Positions 8,916 to 17,018 of a stretch of 64,000 bases of DNA are shown here, in pieces. Positions within the stretch are counted from its first letter, which is position 1. Every line of letters starts with the position of its first letter. The notes under the pieces are model-generated. The model searched no databases, had not been told where the DNA came from, and was given only the letters and a program-made list of their open reading frames with translations. The translations under genes and the position numbers were made by a program. This DNA comes from Leptolinea tardivitalis (GTDB taxonomy: Bacteria; Chloroflexota; Anaerolineae; Anaerolineales; Anaerolineaceae): the NCBI RefSeq assembly GCF_001050275.1, contig NZ_BBYA01000015.1, positions 62,001-126,000 on the forward strand, in the 5' to 3' direction.

Positions 8916-10022
8916 TCAGTTGGATGTTTTCATTAAATCTTTATAATAACATTCGAATTCTTTTCCAATAATCTCTTCTTTACATTTGCTTCTTATAGAA
9001 TATTTCGCATTCTCACCTAAATAATTCGCAAAGTCAGAATCTTGAAACAATCGATCAATTTCCTGAGTGAAACCTTGAATATTTCCAGGTTCTACGATAA
9101 TTCCATTTTCATAATTACATATTAAGTCCAAAATACCATCAATACTTGAAGCAACGACTGGTTTTCCAATCCACATAGCTTCAATTAATGCTCTAGGCAT
9201 CATTTCTGAATGTGAGGGAAATACAAAAATATTATTTTTTTCCACTATTTCCATTGCTTCATCTTTTGAAAGCCAACCTGTAAAGATAACATTTTCTTCT
9301 AGCTTTTTTTCTTTTACAAGAGCATTTAGTTTCTCTTTATACTTTTTATCATTTATCCCACCAACTAAGAAGCAGACAATAGTTGGATATTTATCTTTCA
9401 ATGAAGATACAATGTGAATAAGGTCCTCTTGAGCTTTTCTGGGTTCAATATTTGCGATATAGGAAATTGATATCAGTGTTTTTTTTGGGGGGGTGTTTTT
9501 TATTTGAACATTATTTTCGTGAAATGCATTTGGTATGAAGCGAACACGTTTTTGTTGTAAATCATTATGATATAGATAATCTCGAAGAGTTGTAGATAAT
9601 GCAATAAACCCGTCAGAAAAATAACGAATATAAAATATGCATATTTTTCTAGATATCCAAGATTTCCAAACGGTTGGATTATGCGAAATACCAATGATCC
9701 TTGATTTCTTTAATACGGGAATGAATAATGATGAGAACCAGAGGGCAGGCAAGTCTTTCAAATTATTAGAAAGAATTGAATCGTAATAATTTTCTGACAA
9801 ATATGAGAATAAGAATAGAGAAAATTCTATGAAACCGAAAAATGATGATATAGGAGTAAATTCAACAATAGATAAATTTTTCTTTAGGAATCGCAATTCA
9901 TCAAGATCAATTGACGGATCAAAATATCTGTCATGAGTAATAAGGATTGTAAGATCTAGATTTGTTTGCAGGTGAGCGTAAACTTGAGATTGAATTGGAC
10001 GAATTATGAGAGATTTATTCAT
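8916..10022 (-). CDS. Glycosyltransferase family 4 protein
   Basis: 368 residues from the ATG at 10020-10022; a TTG two codons earlier gives the longest reading but is less likely. The C-terminal Rossmann domain has ISYIANIEPRKAQEDLI, VIFTGWLSKDEA and the donor-site motif SEMMPRALIEAMWIGKPVVAS (about 270-290), all typical of GT4. Predicted cytoplasmic retaining transferase for one sugar of the repeat. A homopolymer run of seven C followed by eight A (minus strand; plus positions 9479-9493) lies in the coding sequence and could slip. Very AT-rich, like the rest of the cassette. Confidence 0.85.
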   Translation of the reverse strand: MNKSLIIRPIQSQVYAHLQTNLDLTILITHDRYFDPSIDLDELRFLKKNLSIVEFTPISSFFGFIEFSLFLFSYLSENYYDSILSNNLKDLPALWFSSLFIPVLKKSRIIGISHNPTVWKSWISRKICIFYIRYFSDGFIALSTTLRDYLYHNDLQQKRVRFIPNAFHENNVQIKNTPPKKTLISISYIANIEPRKAQEDLIHIVSSLKDKYPTIVCFLVGGINDKKYKEKLNALVKEKKLEENVIFTGWLSKDEAMEIVEKNNIFVFPSHSEMMPRALIEAMWIGKPVVASSIDGILDLICNYENGIIVEPGNIQGFTQEIDRLFQDSDFANYLGENAKYSIRSKCKEEIIGKEFECYYKDLMKTSN

Positions 10023-10055
10023 TTTCAAATAGAGAAGTACAGTTAGTGTAAGTTA

Positions 10056-11258
10056 TCAAAGACAATAGAGTTCAGCATATTTCGCAATCGAAGATTGCCA
10101 ACTAAATTTTTCTATTGCCAGTGATTTACATTTTGATCGAAGATTTGATTTATCAACATGGTAATTACAGAAATCAATTATAGATTTGGTCGAACGATTA
10201 ACATCAAAAGATATGGAACATAAAATATCTGTTTCCCCCATTAGGGATTTTATACAACCGATATTTGGTGTTGAAGCCAGTGCAACACCACTAGCAAGAT
10301 ACTCAGATATTTTTATTGGGCTAGCCACATGATTAATCAGAATATCCTCTCTGAGGATAATACCTATGTCAGATGCAGATAATAAGTTATATGTCTCCTC
10401 TACTTTATTGGTCGAAAAAATGTGCCAATGAGTTATATCGATTTTGAGTAAATCTGCTTTTTGTTTGAGTAAATCCACATCTTGAGTTATTACTAAAATG
10501 TGAGTTTTTAGAATTGATAATTCTAGTGATCGCAATAATCTAATTATTTCATCAGGCTTTTGCCATTTAAGAAAACTTCCACTATATACAAAAACCCATT
10601 CGTCGTTATTAACATTCCAATTTTTACGTAAATCTTCTCTAATTTTTTCTTTTCCTTCAAATAATCTTATATCAACACTTGCAGGAATTGTATTGATTCG
10701 TAAATTTGAATATTTGTTCTGTAAATATTGTGTCATCGTTTGAGATACAGATAATAATTGTGAAGCTCTAGTAGCACATATATATTCAAAATATTGAAGA
10801 ATTTTAAACCAGTAATAATTAATTGGTGTCTTTTTTTTGTCTAAAATCATCTCTTCAGAAGATAATCCTCTAAAATCATGAATCCATGTTATATTTTTTT
10901 TATTTCTTGCTAAGGTATTAATAAAGTAACCTGAAATACAATATCTTGTGTAAATAATTACATTTTGTTCTAAATACTCTTCTTTGTTTTTTATTAGCCA
11001 AATAGTAGCCCTGAAACATGCAAGAAGTATTGTAAAAATATTTATCTTATTTGAAAAATAAGGAAGAATTGTCTTTTTAATATTAGATTCTGATATTTCA
11101 TTTTTCTTTTCAAAAGTATGTTCTTTTTTATCACATGTAATAATTTCCACTTCTGAACCAGCATCTTTAATTAGTGAAGCAGGAATTAGCACTTGTGATT
11201 TAAATACACCATCTTTGCTGGCTACAAATTCTGGAACAAAATAAATTATCTTCTTCAT
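10056..11258 (-). CDS. Glycosyltransferase, GT4-like
   Basis: 400 residues, GT-B fold. Features seen are an N-terminal MKKIIYFVPEF strand, the acceptor-domain segment TWIHDFRG, and in the donor domain VFVYSGSFLKWQKPDEI, ASDIGIILRED and SPIKISEYLASGVALAST. The donor block has KISEYLA in place of the usual glutamate-x7-glutamate pattern, which is seen in FucNAc/ManNAc-type transferases, but I cannot assign a sugar. The start overlaps the stop of the upstream transferase by four bases, so the two are translationally coupled. Confidence 0.8.
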   Translation of the reverse strand: MKKIIYFVPEFVASKDGVFKSQVLIPASLIKDAGSEVEIITCDKKEHTFEKKNEISESNIKKTILPYFSNKINIFTILLACFRATIWLIKNKEEYLEQNVIIYTRYCISGYFINTLARNKKNITWIHDFRGLSSEEMILDKKKTPINYYWFKILQYFEYICATRASQLLSVSQTMTQYLQNKYSNLRINTIPASVDIRLFEGKEKIREDLRKNWNVNNDEWVFVYSGSFLKWQKPDEIIRLLRSLELSILKTHILVITQDVDLLKQKADLLKIDITHWHIFSTNKVEETYNLLSASDIGIILREDILINHVASPIKISEYLASGVALASTPNIGCIKSLMGETDILCSISFDVNRSTKSIIDFCNYHVDKSNLRSKCKSLAIEKFSWQSSIAKYAELYCL

Positions 11259-12271
11259 AATACTTGCCTATATACATCGATTATTTCAGCACCAATACTT
11301 TCCCAGGAAAATTTTTCGGTTATCTTCTCTTTGAGATTGAAGTTCTTTTCTTCTATCCATTCTCTTTTTATTGATTGATAAATATTAGTAGTATTTGGTT
11401 TTGTATATGTTATTAAGTTTCCTAACACTTCCCCCATAGCAGTTCTTTCTGTAAGAATAATTCTTGTTCCTGCAGCCGAAGCTTCTAATACAGATATAGG
11501 AAATACTTCGGATTCACTTACAAGTGCGAATAGTTTTGCTGATGAATATGCAGATGCAAGCAATGGATCATCATTGTTTATGGCATCGATAAATAGTACA
11601 TCAGATTCCTTTGCCTTTTCCTTACATTCCAGATAATAGCCTGGATGTTGAGTATTAGCAGGTCCAATAAGAACTAATGGCCAATTACCTTTTTTACATG
11701 CTTCGATCAACTTTAGTTGATTTTTCCTTGGTTCTATTTTCCCTACACATAATACAAAATCTCTCTTCCCATATTTTTCTAGGAATAATGTTGGGGTTGC
11801 ATTTAAAAATTTTTTATCTATACCATTAGGTATTACTCTAATTTTTTCTGGCGAAATAGAAAATGCTTTCTTTATAATTTCTTTTTCTTTATCAGTTAAT
11901 GCAATTAAATAATCAGCTAACCTGGCTATACCATAAGATTGCTTTATTGACGAGAAAACTCCTCTACATCTCTTCGAAATTTGAACTTGCATACTTAGAG
12001 TAGCTAAAGATCTATCCTGCAAATTAAGTACTGAGCTGACAATTAATGGTTTTGATTTCGCTTTTACAATTTCGGCGAATTCATAGATTGAAGGGTGTAA
12101 TGAAAATATATGAACCACATCAACATCAGATAATTTTGATTTCCATGGGTCAAAATAAACTACATCAATTCCTGCTTTTTCTAATTGATCCGCTGTTTTT
12201 GCTATTTGTATTTGCATACCCCCCAAATTTTGACCAATATGGGGATATGAAACAAAAAGTACTTTTATCAT
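11255..12271 (-). CDS. Glycosyltransferase family 4 protein
   Basis: 338 residues. GT4 hallmarks are YPHIGQNLGGMQIQI at the N-terminus (glycine loop), RVIPNGIDKKF, LCVGKIEPRKNQLKLIEA and the donor-site stretch SESEVFPISVLEASAAGTRIIL with the conserved E-x7-E. The sugar is unknown. Start and stop overlap the neighbouring genes by one and four bases, marking a tightly packed operon. Confidence 0.88.
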   Translation of the reverse strand: MIKVLFVSYPHIGQNLGGMQIQIAKTADQLEKAGIDVVYFDPWKSKLSDVDVVHIFSLHPSIYEFAEIVKAKSKPLIVSSVLNLQDRSLATLSMQVQISKRCRGVFSSIKQSYGIARLADYLIALTDKEKEIIKKAFSISPEKIRVIPNGIDKKFLNATPTLFLEKYGKRDFVLCVGKIEPRKNQLKLIEACKKGNWPLVLIGPANTQHPGYYLECKEKAKESDVLFIDAINNDDPLLASAYSSAKLFALVSESEVFPISVLEASAAGTRIILTERTAMGEVLGNLITYTKPNTTNIYQSIKREWIEEKNFNLKEKITEKFSWESIGAEIIDVYRQVL

Positions 12272-13641
12272 TAGTTTGTTATCAGTCCAGAGTTATTATT
12301 GCGCATTTTTAGAAGATCCATTGAAAGGGATTCTGGATAAATACTCTCATAACAAAAAAGTATGGCAAGGCTTATAAATACAGGTATTGAGCCAATATCA
12401 CTAATTGAAAGGATACCTAAAAAAGAAGCAAAAAATCCCAATAGAAAAAAGCTCCTTGTAATGTTCTTTCCATTTTTGATCATTCTTGATATAGACATGG
12501 AAATTATGAGAATAATCGGAGAATAGTATATAAATAAACCAACCAATCCAAGATCAACTAGAATAGCTAATAGCGTATTATGGACAGCATCTCCCACTCT
12601 TGTTACATAACCACCCAACCCAATACCCACGAATATATTCTTGGGATTTGACATAAAGATATCTATAGCTTTCATCCAAAAGTAAGTTCGACCTTCCAGT
12701 CCCTCTTCTGTAACACTTTTATATATAGATTCAAACCTAATTAATAAAGCATGTTGGTAAAAATAAATATATATAGGAATAATTAAAAGAAATAAAAATG
12801 AGATTATTATGTTTTTTTTATCAATAAAACATGAACAGATTAGAATAAAAATTAAACAAATCATACCAGCTCGGGAATATGTACCAAGAATACCAATACA
12901 AATTCCAATTTGAACAATGGACCAAAAAGTCTTCTCCCAAAACTCTCTAGATTGTTTTTTACATATTGTCGTTGAAATAAGTGGTGGGAGATATAGTAAT
13001 GATAGATAATTTGGTTCTGTCCCCCAAAATACCAAGCGTTCGTACATATCAAGCAGTCCAGAATTGTGTTTTATAAGTATCCAATTGTGAGATAAACCCG
13101 TATAGTATTGAATCAGACAGATAACGAAAGTTAGGAATCCAATAATTGAGTAAATCTTCAAAAAATCAGAAAGTTTTGTTGCTTCATTTATTACAATTAT
13201 TACTAATAAAAATATTGAAAATCCCCTAAAAGCCCAGTTGAAATATCTAATTCCATTAGTTATATTTGGTGTATAAAAAAGACTGCAAAGGGCATATATG
13301 CAAATTAGTACAAGAAAAAAATAGATAATATTGTTCTTTTTATAAAACAATGCTGTCTTTTTGTAATTTATTAAAACACTTAGCATAGTAAATATTACGA
13401 GAATGATGGCAATAGGATAGGAACTGTATTTGCTTCCAAATTGGATAATTGGCCAATAATAATTACATAATATTACGATTATCCCAAATAGTGGATTTTT
13501 AAAAGAGGCAATAGCTCCTAAAAATAGACCTAGAAATCCTATAAAACTAAATCCCCCTTGAAATGCAGATCCAAATGCCATAAAAAAAACAGCGCAAATA
13601 AATATAGAATTATTGATTCTATTTTTGTTTTTCAAGTTCAT
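12271..13641 (-). CDS. wzy: O-antigen polymerase/ligase-type membrane protein (Wzy candidate)
   Basis: 456 residues with about eleven to twelve hydrophobic helices and one large outer loop (about 300-350) that contains EGRTYFWMKAIDIFMSNP and GIGLGGYV, the pattern of the Wzy_C/O-antigen ligase family. In a Wzx/Wzy locus this enzyme joins flipped repeat units on the outer face of the membrane. Polymerases are poorly conserved, so the call rests on topology, the loop motif and the presence of a flippase, chain-length regulator and initiating transferase in the same operon. Confidence 0.82.
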   Translation of the reverse strand: MNLKNKNRINNSIFICAVFFMAFGSAFQGGFSFIGFLGLFLGAIASFKNPLFGIIVILCNYYWPIIQFGSKYSSYPIAIILVIFTMLSVLINYKKTALFYKKNNIIYFFLVLICIYALCSLFYTPNITNGIRYFNWAFRGFSIFLLVIIVINEATKLSDFLKIYSIIGFLTFVICLIQYYTGLSHNWILIKHNSGLLDMYERLVFWGTEPNYLSLLYLPPLISTTICKKQSREFWEKTFWSIVQIGICIGILGTYSRAGMICLIFILICSCFIDKKNIIISFLFLLIIPIYIYFYQHALLIRFESIYKSVTEEGLEGRTYFWMKAIDIFMSNPKNIFVGIGLGGYVTRVGDAVHNTLLAILVDLGLVGLFIYYSPIILIISMSISRMIKNGKNITRSFFLLGFFASFLGILSISDIGSIPVFISLAILFCYESIYPESLSMDLLKMRNNNSGLITN

Positions 13642-13671
13642 ATATATAATAAAAAGAAATAACTACTTACT

Positions 13672-14189
13672 TCAATTTTTTCTATATCGAATTACTTTTG
13701 CTGGATTACCTGCAACGATACTGTATCTTGGTACATCTTTAGTTACGACTGAACCAGCGCCTATTATTGAACCTGTTCCTATAGTTACACCCGCAAGGAT
13801 AGTAACCCTGGCACCAATCCATACATCATCTTCAATAGTAATCGGCCCTGCATCATAAAAACCTTGTTCTACCATTGGGCGATCTAATAAATCAAAACAA
13901 TGATATTGGCTATAAATTATGCAACCAATAGCCATCATCACATTATCACCAATTGTTAAATCTGCCCTAATCCAACTGTCTATTCCAAGGTCACTATTAT
14001 TTCCAATAGTTATTGTTTTTCCTGTATCAAAATCCGCACCTTTATAGATATTAATTCTTTTCCCTGCTTTTCTTACTACTCTTTTTACTAAAAATGCCCT
14101 AAACCAATTTCCAAATTTACCAAATGGGTATGATTTTATCGGTAAATTTTTCGCATTGTTGTAATATAAAAAAAGATGTACCTAATGAT
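13672..14189 (-). pseudogene. Hexapeptide-repeat acetyltransferase (WcaF/maa-like) with no usable start, likely frameshifted
   Basis: The open frame from 14181 to 13672 encodes 169 residues of a left-handed beta-helix acetyltransferase: [14 protein letters not shown], then [30 protein letters not shown] and the closing [14 protein letters not shown]. No ATG, GTG or TTG precedes the repeat in that frame. The only in-frame starts (GTG then ATG near 13941) would remove nearly half the helix. Upstream residues [14 protein letters not shown] match the family's usual N-terminus, but a stop codon (14182-14184) comes before them. Reading one extra base in the A7 run at 14168-14174 would join [10 protein letters not shown] to RYIFF in another frame, and the codon that would then be the start is ATC (14187-14189) instead of ATG. 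Two lesions suggest decay; an ATT/ATC start with slippage, or a sequence error, is possible. Confidence 0.6.
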
Positions 14190-14225
14190 TCTTTTCTCGA
14201 AATCTACGGATATTTTTTATAAGAA

Positions 14226-15701
14226 TTAAGACTGATACAACTTTTTATCCATCATTTTCAAAATCCATTTCCTTTTCCAAATAATTATCGAATAGTATAA
14301 AGAAGTACCTAGAAATGCGATAAGAAGAATAATCTCGCGAGAGAAATCTAAATAGGTTAAAAAGGAAAGTAGGCATCCTAAAGGTATAAATGCCCCTAGA
14401 CTTTTTCCTATGTATTGCGATAACTTCTTCCAATTCGCTCCAGAGATATTCATTATCATCACACATAGAAACCCATATACAATAATTCCAGATAAAGCGA
14501 AAAGTAAAATCGCTATGCGTGGATTTTGTGATATTCCACCTATTAAAAGTGAAATAAATCTGCTGATGAAAATCACAATATCAAGCTTAAGACTAAATTC
14601 CTGCTTTTGTAAAACAAGGAATATATTACTTATTGGTGAAGAAATAAACCAGAAAAACATCCAAATGCTGAGTATTTGTGTATATACTCCAGCTTCTGCC
14701 CATTCTTTTCCAAAAAGCAAAAAAAATAAATCTGAACCTGTTATGGTTAAGACCAATAATGGAAAGAGCGTAAATAAAACAAGGTAGTCTAGAGAATTTT
14801 CGACCAATTTAGAAAGATGGCCTTCTTTTTGTGCTTCAGCAGCTCTGGGTAAAAACGCTTGAGAAATTGTTACACCAATAAGATTCATTGGCATTCTTAA
14901 AATTTTATTCCCTAGATCATACAAACCAGAAACGGATGGAGAAAAATATGCAGCAAGCATAAGAGTGGGTAATTGCCAGGAGAAATAATTCAGAATGCCG
15001 GAACCAGTACTATACAGTGGAAATTTTCTATAACGATAGATTAAACTTTTCATTAATTCGATGTCTATTGCTGAAAGTATCTTTTGTAAGTCAGTCCAAA
15101 ATGTTTTTGTAAATAATACTAATGTAGATGCAATATTTCCCCAGATAACTCCATGAATCAGTATTCCAATTGTTGGTGGATTTATTAATCCTAGACCAAC
15201 TTGAAATGAGGAAGTTATTCCACTATAAGTTACTCTTCCAATCGAAACATCTCCAAACTTGTGGAATCTCGTATTCCAATAACTAATTACTTGAAAAATC
15301 CCTGTAAAAAAATTCAGAAGAGGTAAAACCCAGAGATAAGTGAAAAGATTTGATGCATTTAACAGCTTTAAAAATGTATTTCCCACAGAAATCGTTAAAA
15401 TCCACACCAGAAATGTTGTAAAAATTACTAATAAGAAACATAAAACAAGAATATTGCTTGCTTCTTCAAATGTGTCTGGTAGTATGATTGCCAGTTCATA
15501 TCTCAATGAAGAGACAATAGTCAATACTCCAGTAATTGATATAAAAATAGCTAAGCTTCCAGTTTGCTCTGGAGTATATAATCTGGTAATTATTGGAATT
15601 GCAATTACATTAATAAGTTGCGCCAGTACGGTTCCAGTTAATATTGAGAATATATCTTTAAAAATGCTTTTTTTTATTTTTTCTAGAAATTGAGTAAACA
15701 T
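14226..15701 (-). CDS. wzx: Polysaccharide flippase, Wzx/RfbX type
   Basis: 491 residues with about fourteen hydrophobic helices, the usual count for Wzx-type members of the MOP exporter superfamily. The N-terminal segment (LTGTVLAQLINVIAIPIITRLYTPEQTG) is characteristic, as are RAAEAQKEGHL in the middle loop and FGKEWAEAG. It should move the undecaprenyl-linked repeat unit across the membrane. AT-rich like the rest of the cassette. It is 31 bases downstream of the dehydrogenase gene. Confidence 0.88.
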   Translation of the reverse strand: MFTQFLEKIKKSIFKDIFSILTGTVLAQLINVIAIPIITRLYTPEQTGSLAIFISITGVLTIVSSLRYELAIILPDTFEEASNILVLCFLLVIFTTFLVWILTISVGNTFLKLLNASNLFTYLWVLPLLNFFTGIFQVISYWNTRFHKFGDVSIGRVTYSGITSSFQVGLGLINPPTIGILIHGVIWGNIASTLVLFTKTFWTDLQKILSAIDIELMKSLIYRYRKFPLYSTGSGILNYFSWQLPTLMLAAYFSPSVSGLYDLGNKILRMPMNLIGVTISQAFLPRAAEAQKEGHLSKLVENSLDYLVLFTLFPLLVLTITGSDLFFLLFGKEWAEAGVYTQILSIWMFFWFISSPISNIFLVLQKQEFSLKLDIVIFISRFISLLIGGISQNPRIAILLFALSGIIVYGFLCVMIMNISGANWKKLSQYIGKSLGAFIPLGCLLSFLTYLDFSREIILLIAFLGTSLYYSIIIWKRKWILKMMDKKLYQS

Positions 15702-15732
15702 ATTATTTAATAAACACTTGGAAAGTGTGATA

Positions 15733-17016
15733 TTAATTTTTCAAAGGAATAATAAACTTGCATATATCATTAATTAATTGGCATTTTTTATTTGTGATTT
15801 TTTCCCAATTAATATCTCTAAAAATCTTATGGTCAACTAAAATGACAATAAGATCTGCATCTTTCAAAGCATCTTCCAAATTTTCTTCTAGTGATTCGCC
15901 AATTTTATGTAATGATCTTTTTATGTAAGGGTCAAATATTTTGATTTCCAGATTATTTTGATGTAGAAGGTTTATTATTTCTAATGCCGGACTTTCTCGA
16001 AAATCATCAACATCTGGTTTGTATGTAACTCCGAGGCAAGCTATTTTCGGGTTTTTTATTCCTGATAGAGTTTTTTTTATTTTTTCAACGATAAATTGAG
16101 GTTGTGAATCATTAGTTTTTCGTGCTTGATAAATCAATTCCACCGTATTCGGTGCCTTTTCAACTAAAAACCATGGGTCAACACTAATGCAATGTCCACC
16201 TACCCCAATTCCAGGTTGTAGAATTTTTACTCTGGGGTGTAGATTAGCTATAGAAATAGCTTCAAAAATATCTATTCCAAAAATATCTGCAAATCGAGAA
16301 AATTCGTTCGCAATGGCAATATTTACATCTCTGTAAGTATTCTCCATTAATTTGACCATTTCTGCTGTGGTCGAATTCGTGGTTATGATTTTTCCCTTAA
16401 CAAAGCAACTATATAATTCTTTCCCTTTTTCGGCGGAATCTGGTGTAATTCCACCAATAACCCTGGCATTTTCAACAAGTTCTTTCAATATCTGCCCTGG
16501 TAATACTCTTTCCGGAGAATAAGTAACATAAAAATCTTTCCCGGCTACGAGTCCACTTCTTTCAAGAATTGGAGTTATAAGATTTATTGTGGTCTGCGGT
16601 GGTGAAGTGGATTCCAATACAACCAGATTGCCTTCTCGTAAATGTGGAACGATTGCCTCTGTAGCAGTTTTTACCGCATCCATATCGGCAAGTTTATATT
16701 TTTTACCGTCTGTATAACCAAATTCTGAATGTTTAAAAGGTGTTGGTACAGCAATAATAAAAGCGTCAGCCGGTTTTACATCTGATCCAATTATTAATTT
16801 TCCAGATTGGATAGCGTCCTTTACTAATTCTTGTAAGCCCGGTTCCTCTATGTGAATTCCGCCATTTTGTAGTACATCAACAATATTTCTATTAATTTCT
16901 ACACCATAGACTGTTTTTCCATGTGTAGCAAACATAGCAGCAGTTGGTAACCCTATGTAGCCCAATCCTAGAATGCAGATTTTTTCTAGTTTGTTGTTAT
17001 TAGTAATGTTTTCCAT
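15733..17016 (-). CDS. wecC: UDP-N-acetyl-D-mannosaminuronate dehydrogenase (WecC family)
   Basis: 427 residues, the usual length for the UDP-sugar 6-dehydrogenase family. An NAD-binding GLGYIG (17-22) starts the protein, the central domain has the TTAEMVKLMENTYRDVNIA helix, and the catalytic cysteine is C276 in GVGGHCISVDPW. The C-terminal domain has LGVTYKPDVDDFRESPA. The SVDPWF form after the Cys and the FKHSEFGYTDGK loop resemble the ManNAc rather than the glucose enzyme. It makes UDP-ManNAcA from UDP-ManNAc, so the polymer probably contains an acidic amino sugar; the epimerase WecB is not in the window. The ribosome site AAGGGG lies inside the end of the upstream kinase gene, two bases away. 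First gene of the AT-rich cassette. Confidence 0.88.
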   Translation of the reverse strand: MENITNNNKLEKICILGLGYIGLPTAAMFATHGKTVYGVEINRNIVDVLQNGGIHIEEPGLQELVKDAIQSGKLIIGSDVKPADAFIIAVPTPFKHSEFGYTDGKKYKLADMDAVKTATEAIVPHLREGNLVVLESTSPPQTTINLITPILERSGLVAGKDFYVTYSPERVLPGQILKELVENARVIGGITPDSAEKGKELYSCFVKGKIITTNSTTAEMVKLMENTYRDVNIAIANEFSRFADIFGIDIFEAISIANLHPRVKILQPGIGVGGHCISVDPWFLVEKAPNTVELIYQARKTNDSQPQFIVEKIKKTLSGIKNPKIACLGVTYKPDVDDFRESPALEIINLLHQNNLEIKIFDPYIKRSLHKIGESLEENLEDALKDADLIVILVDHKIFRDINWEKITNKKCQLINDICKFIIPLKN

Positions 17017-17018
17017 TT

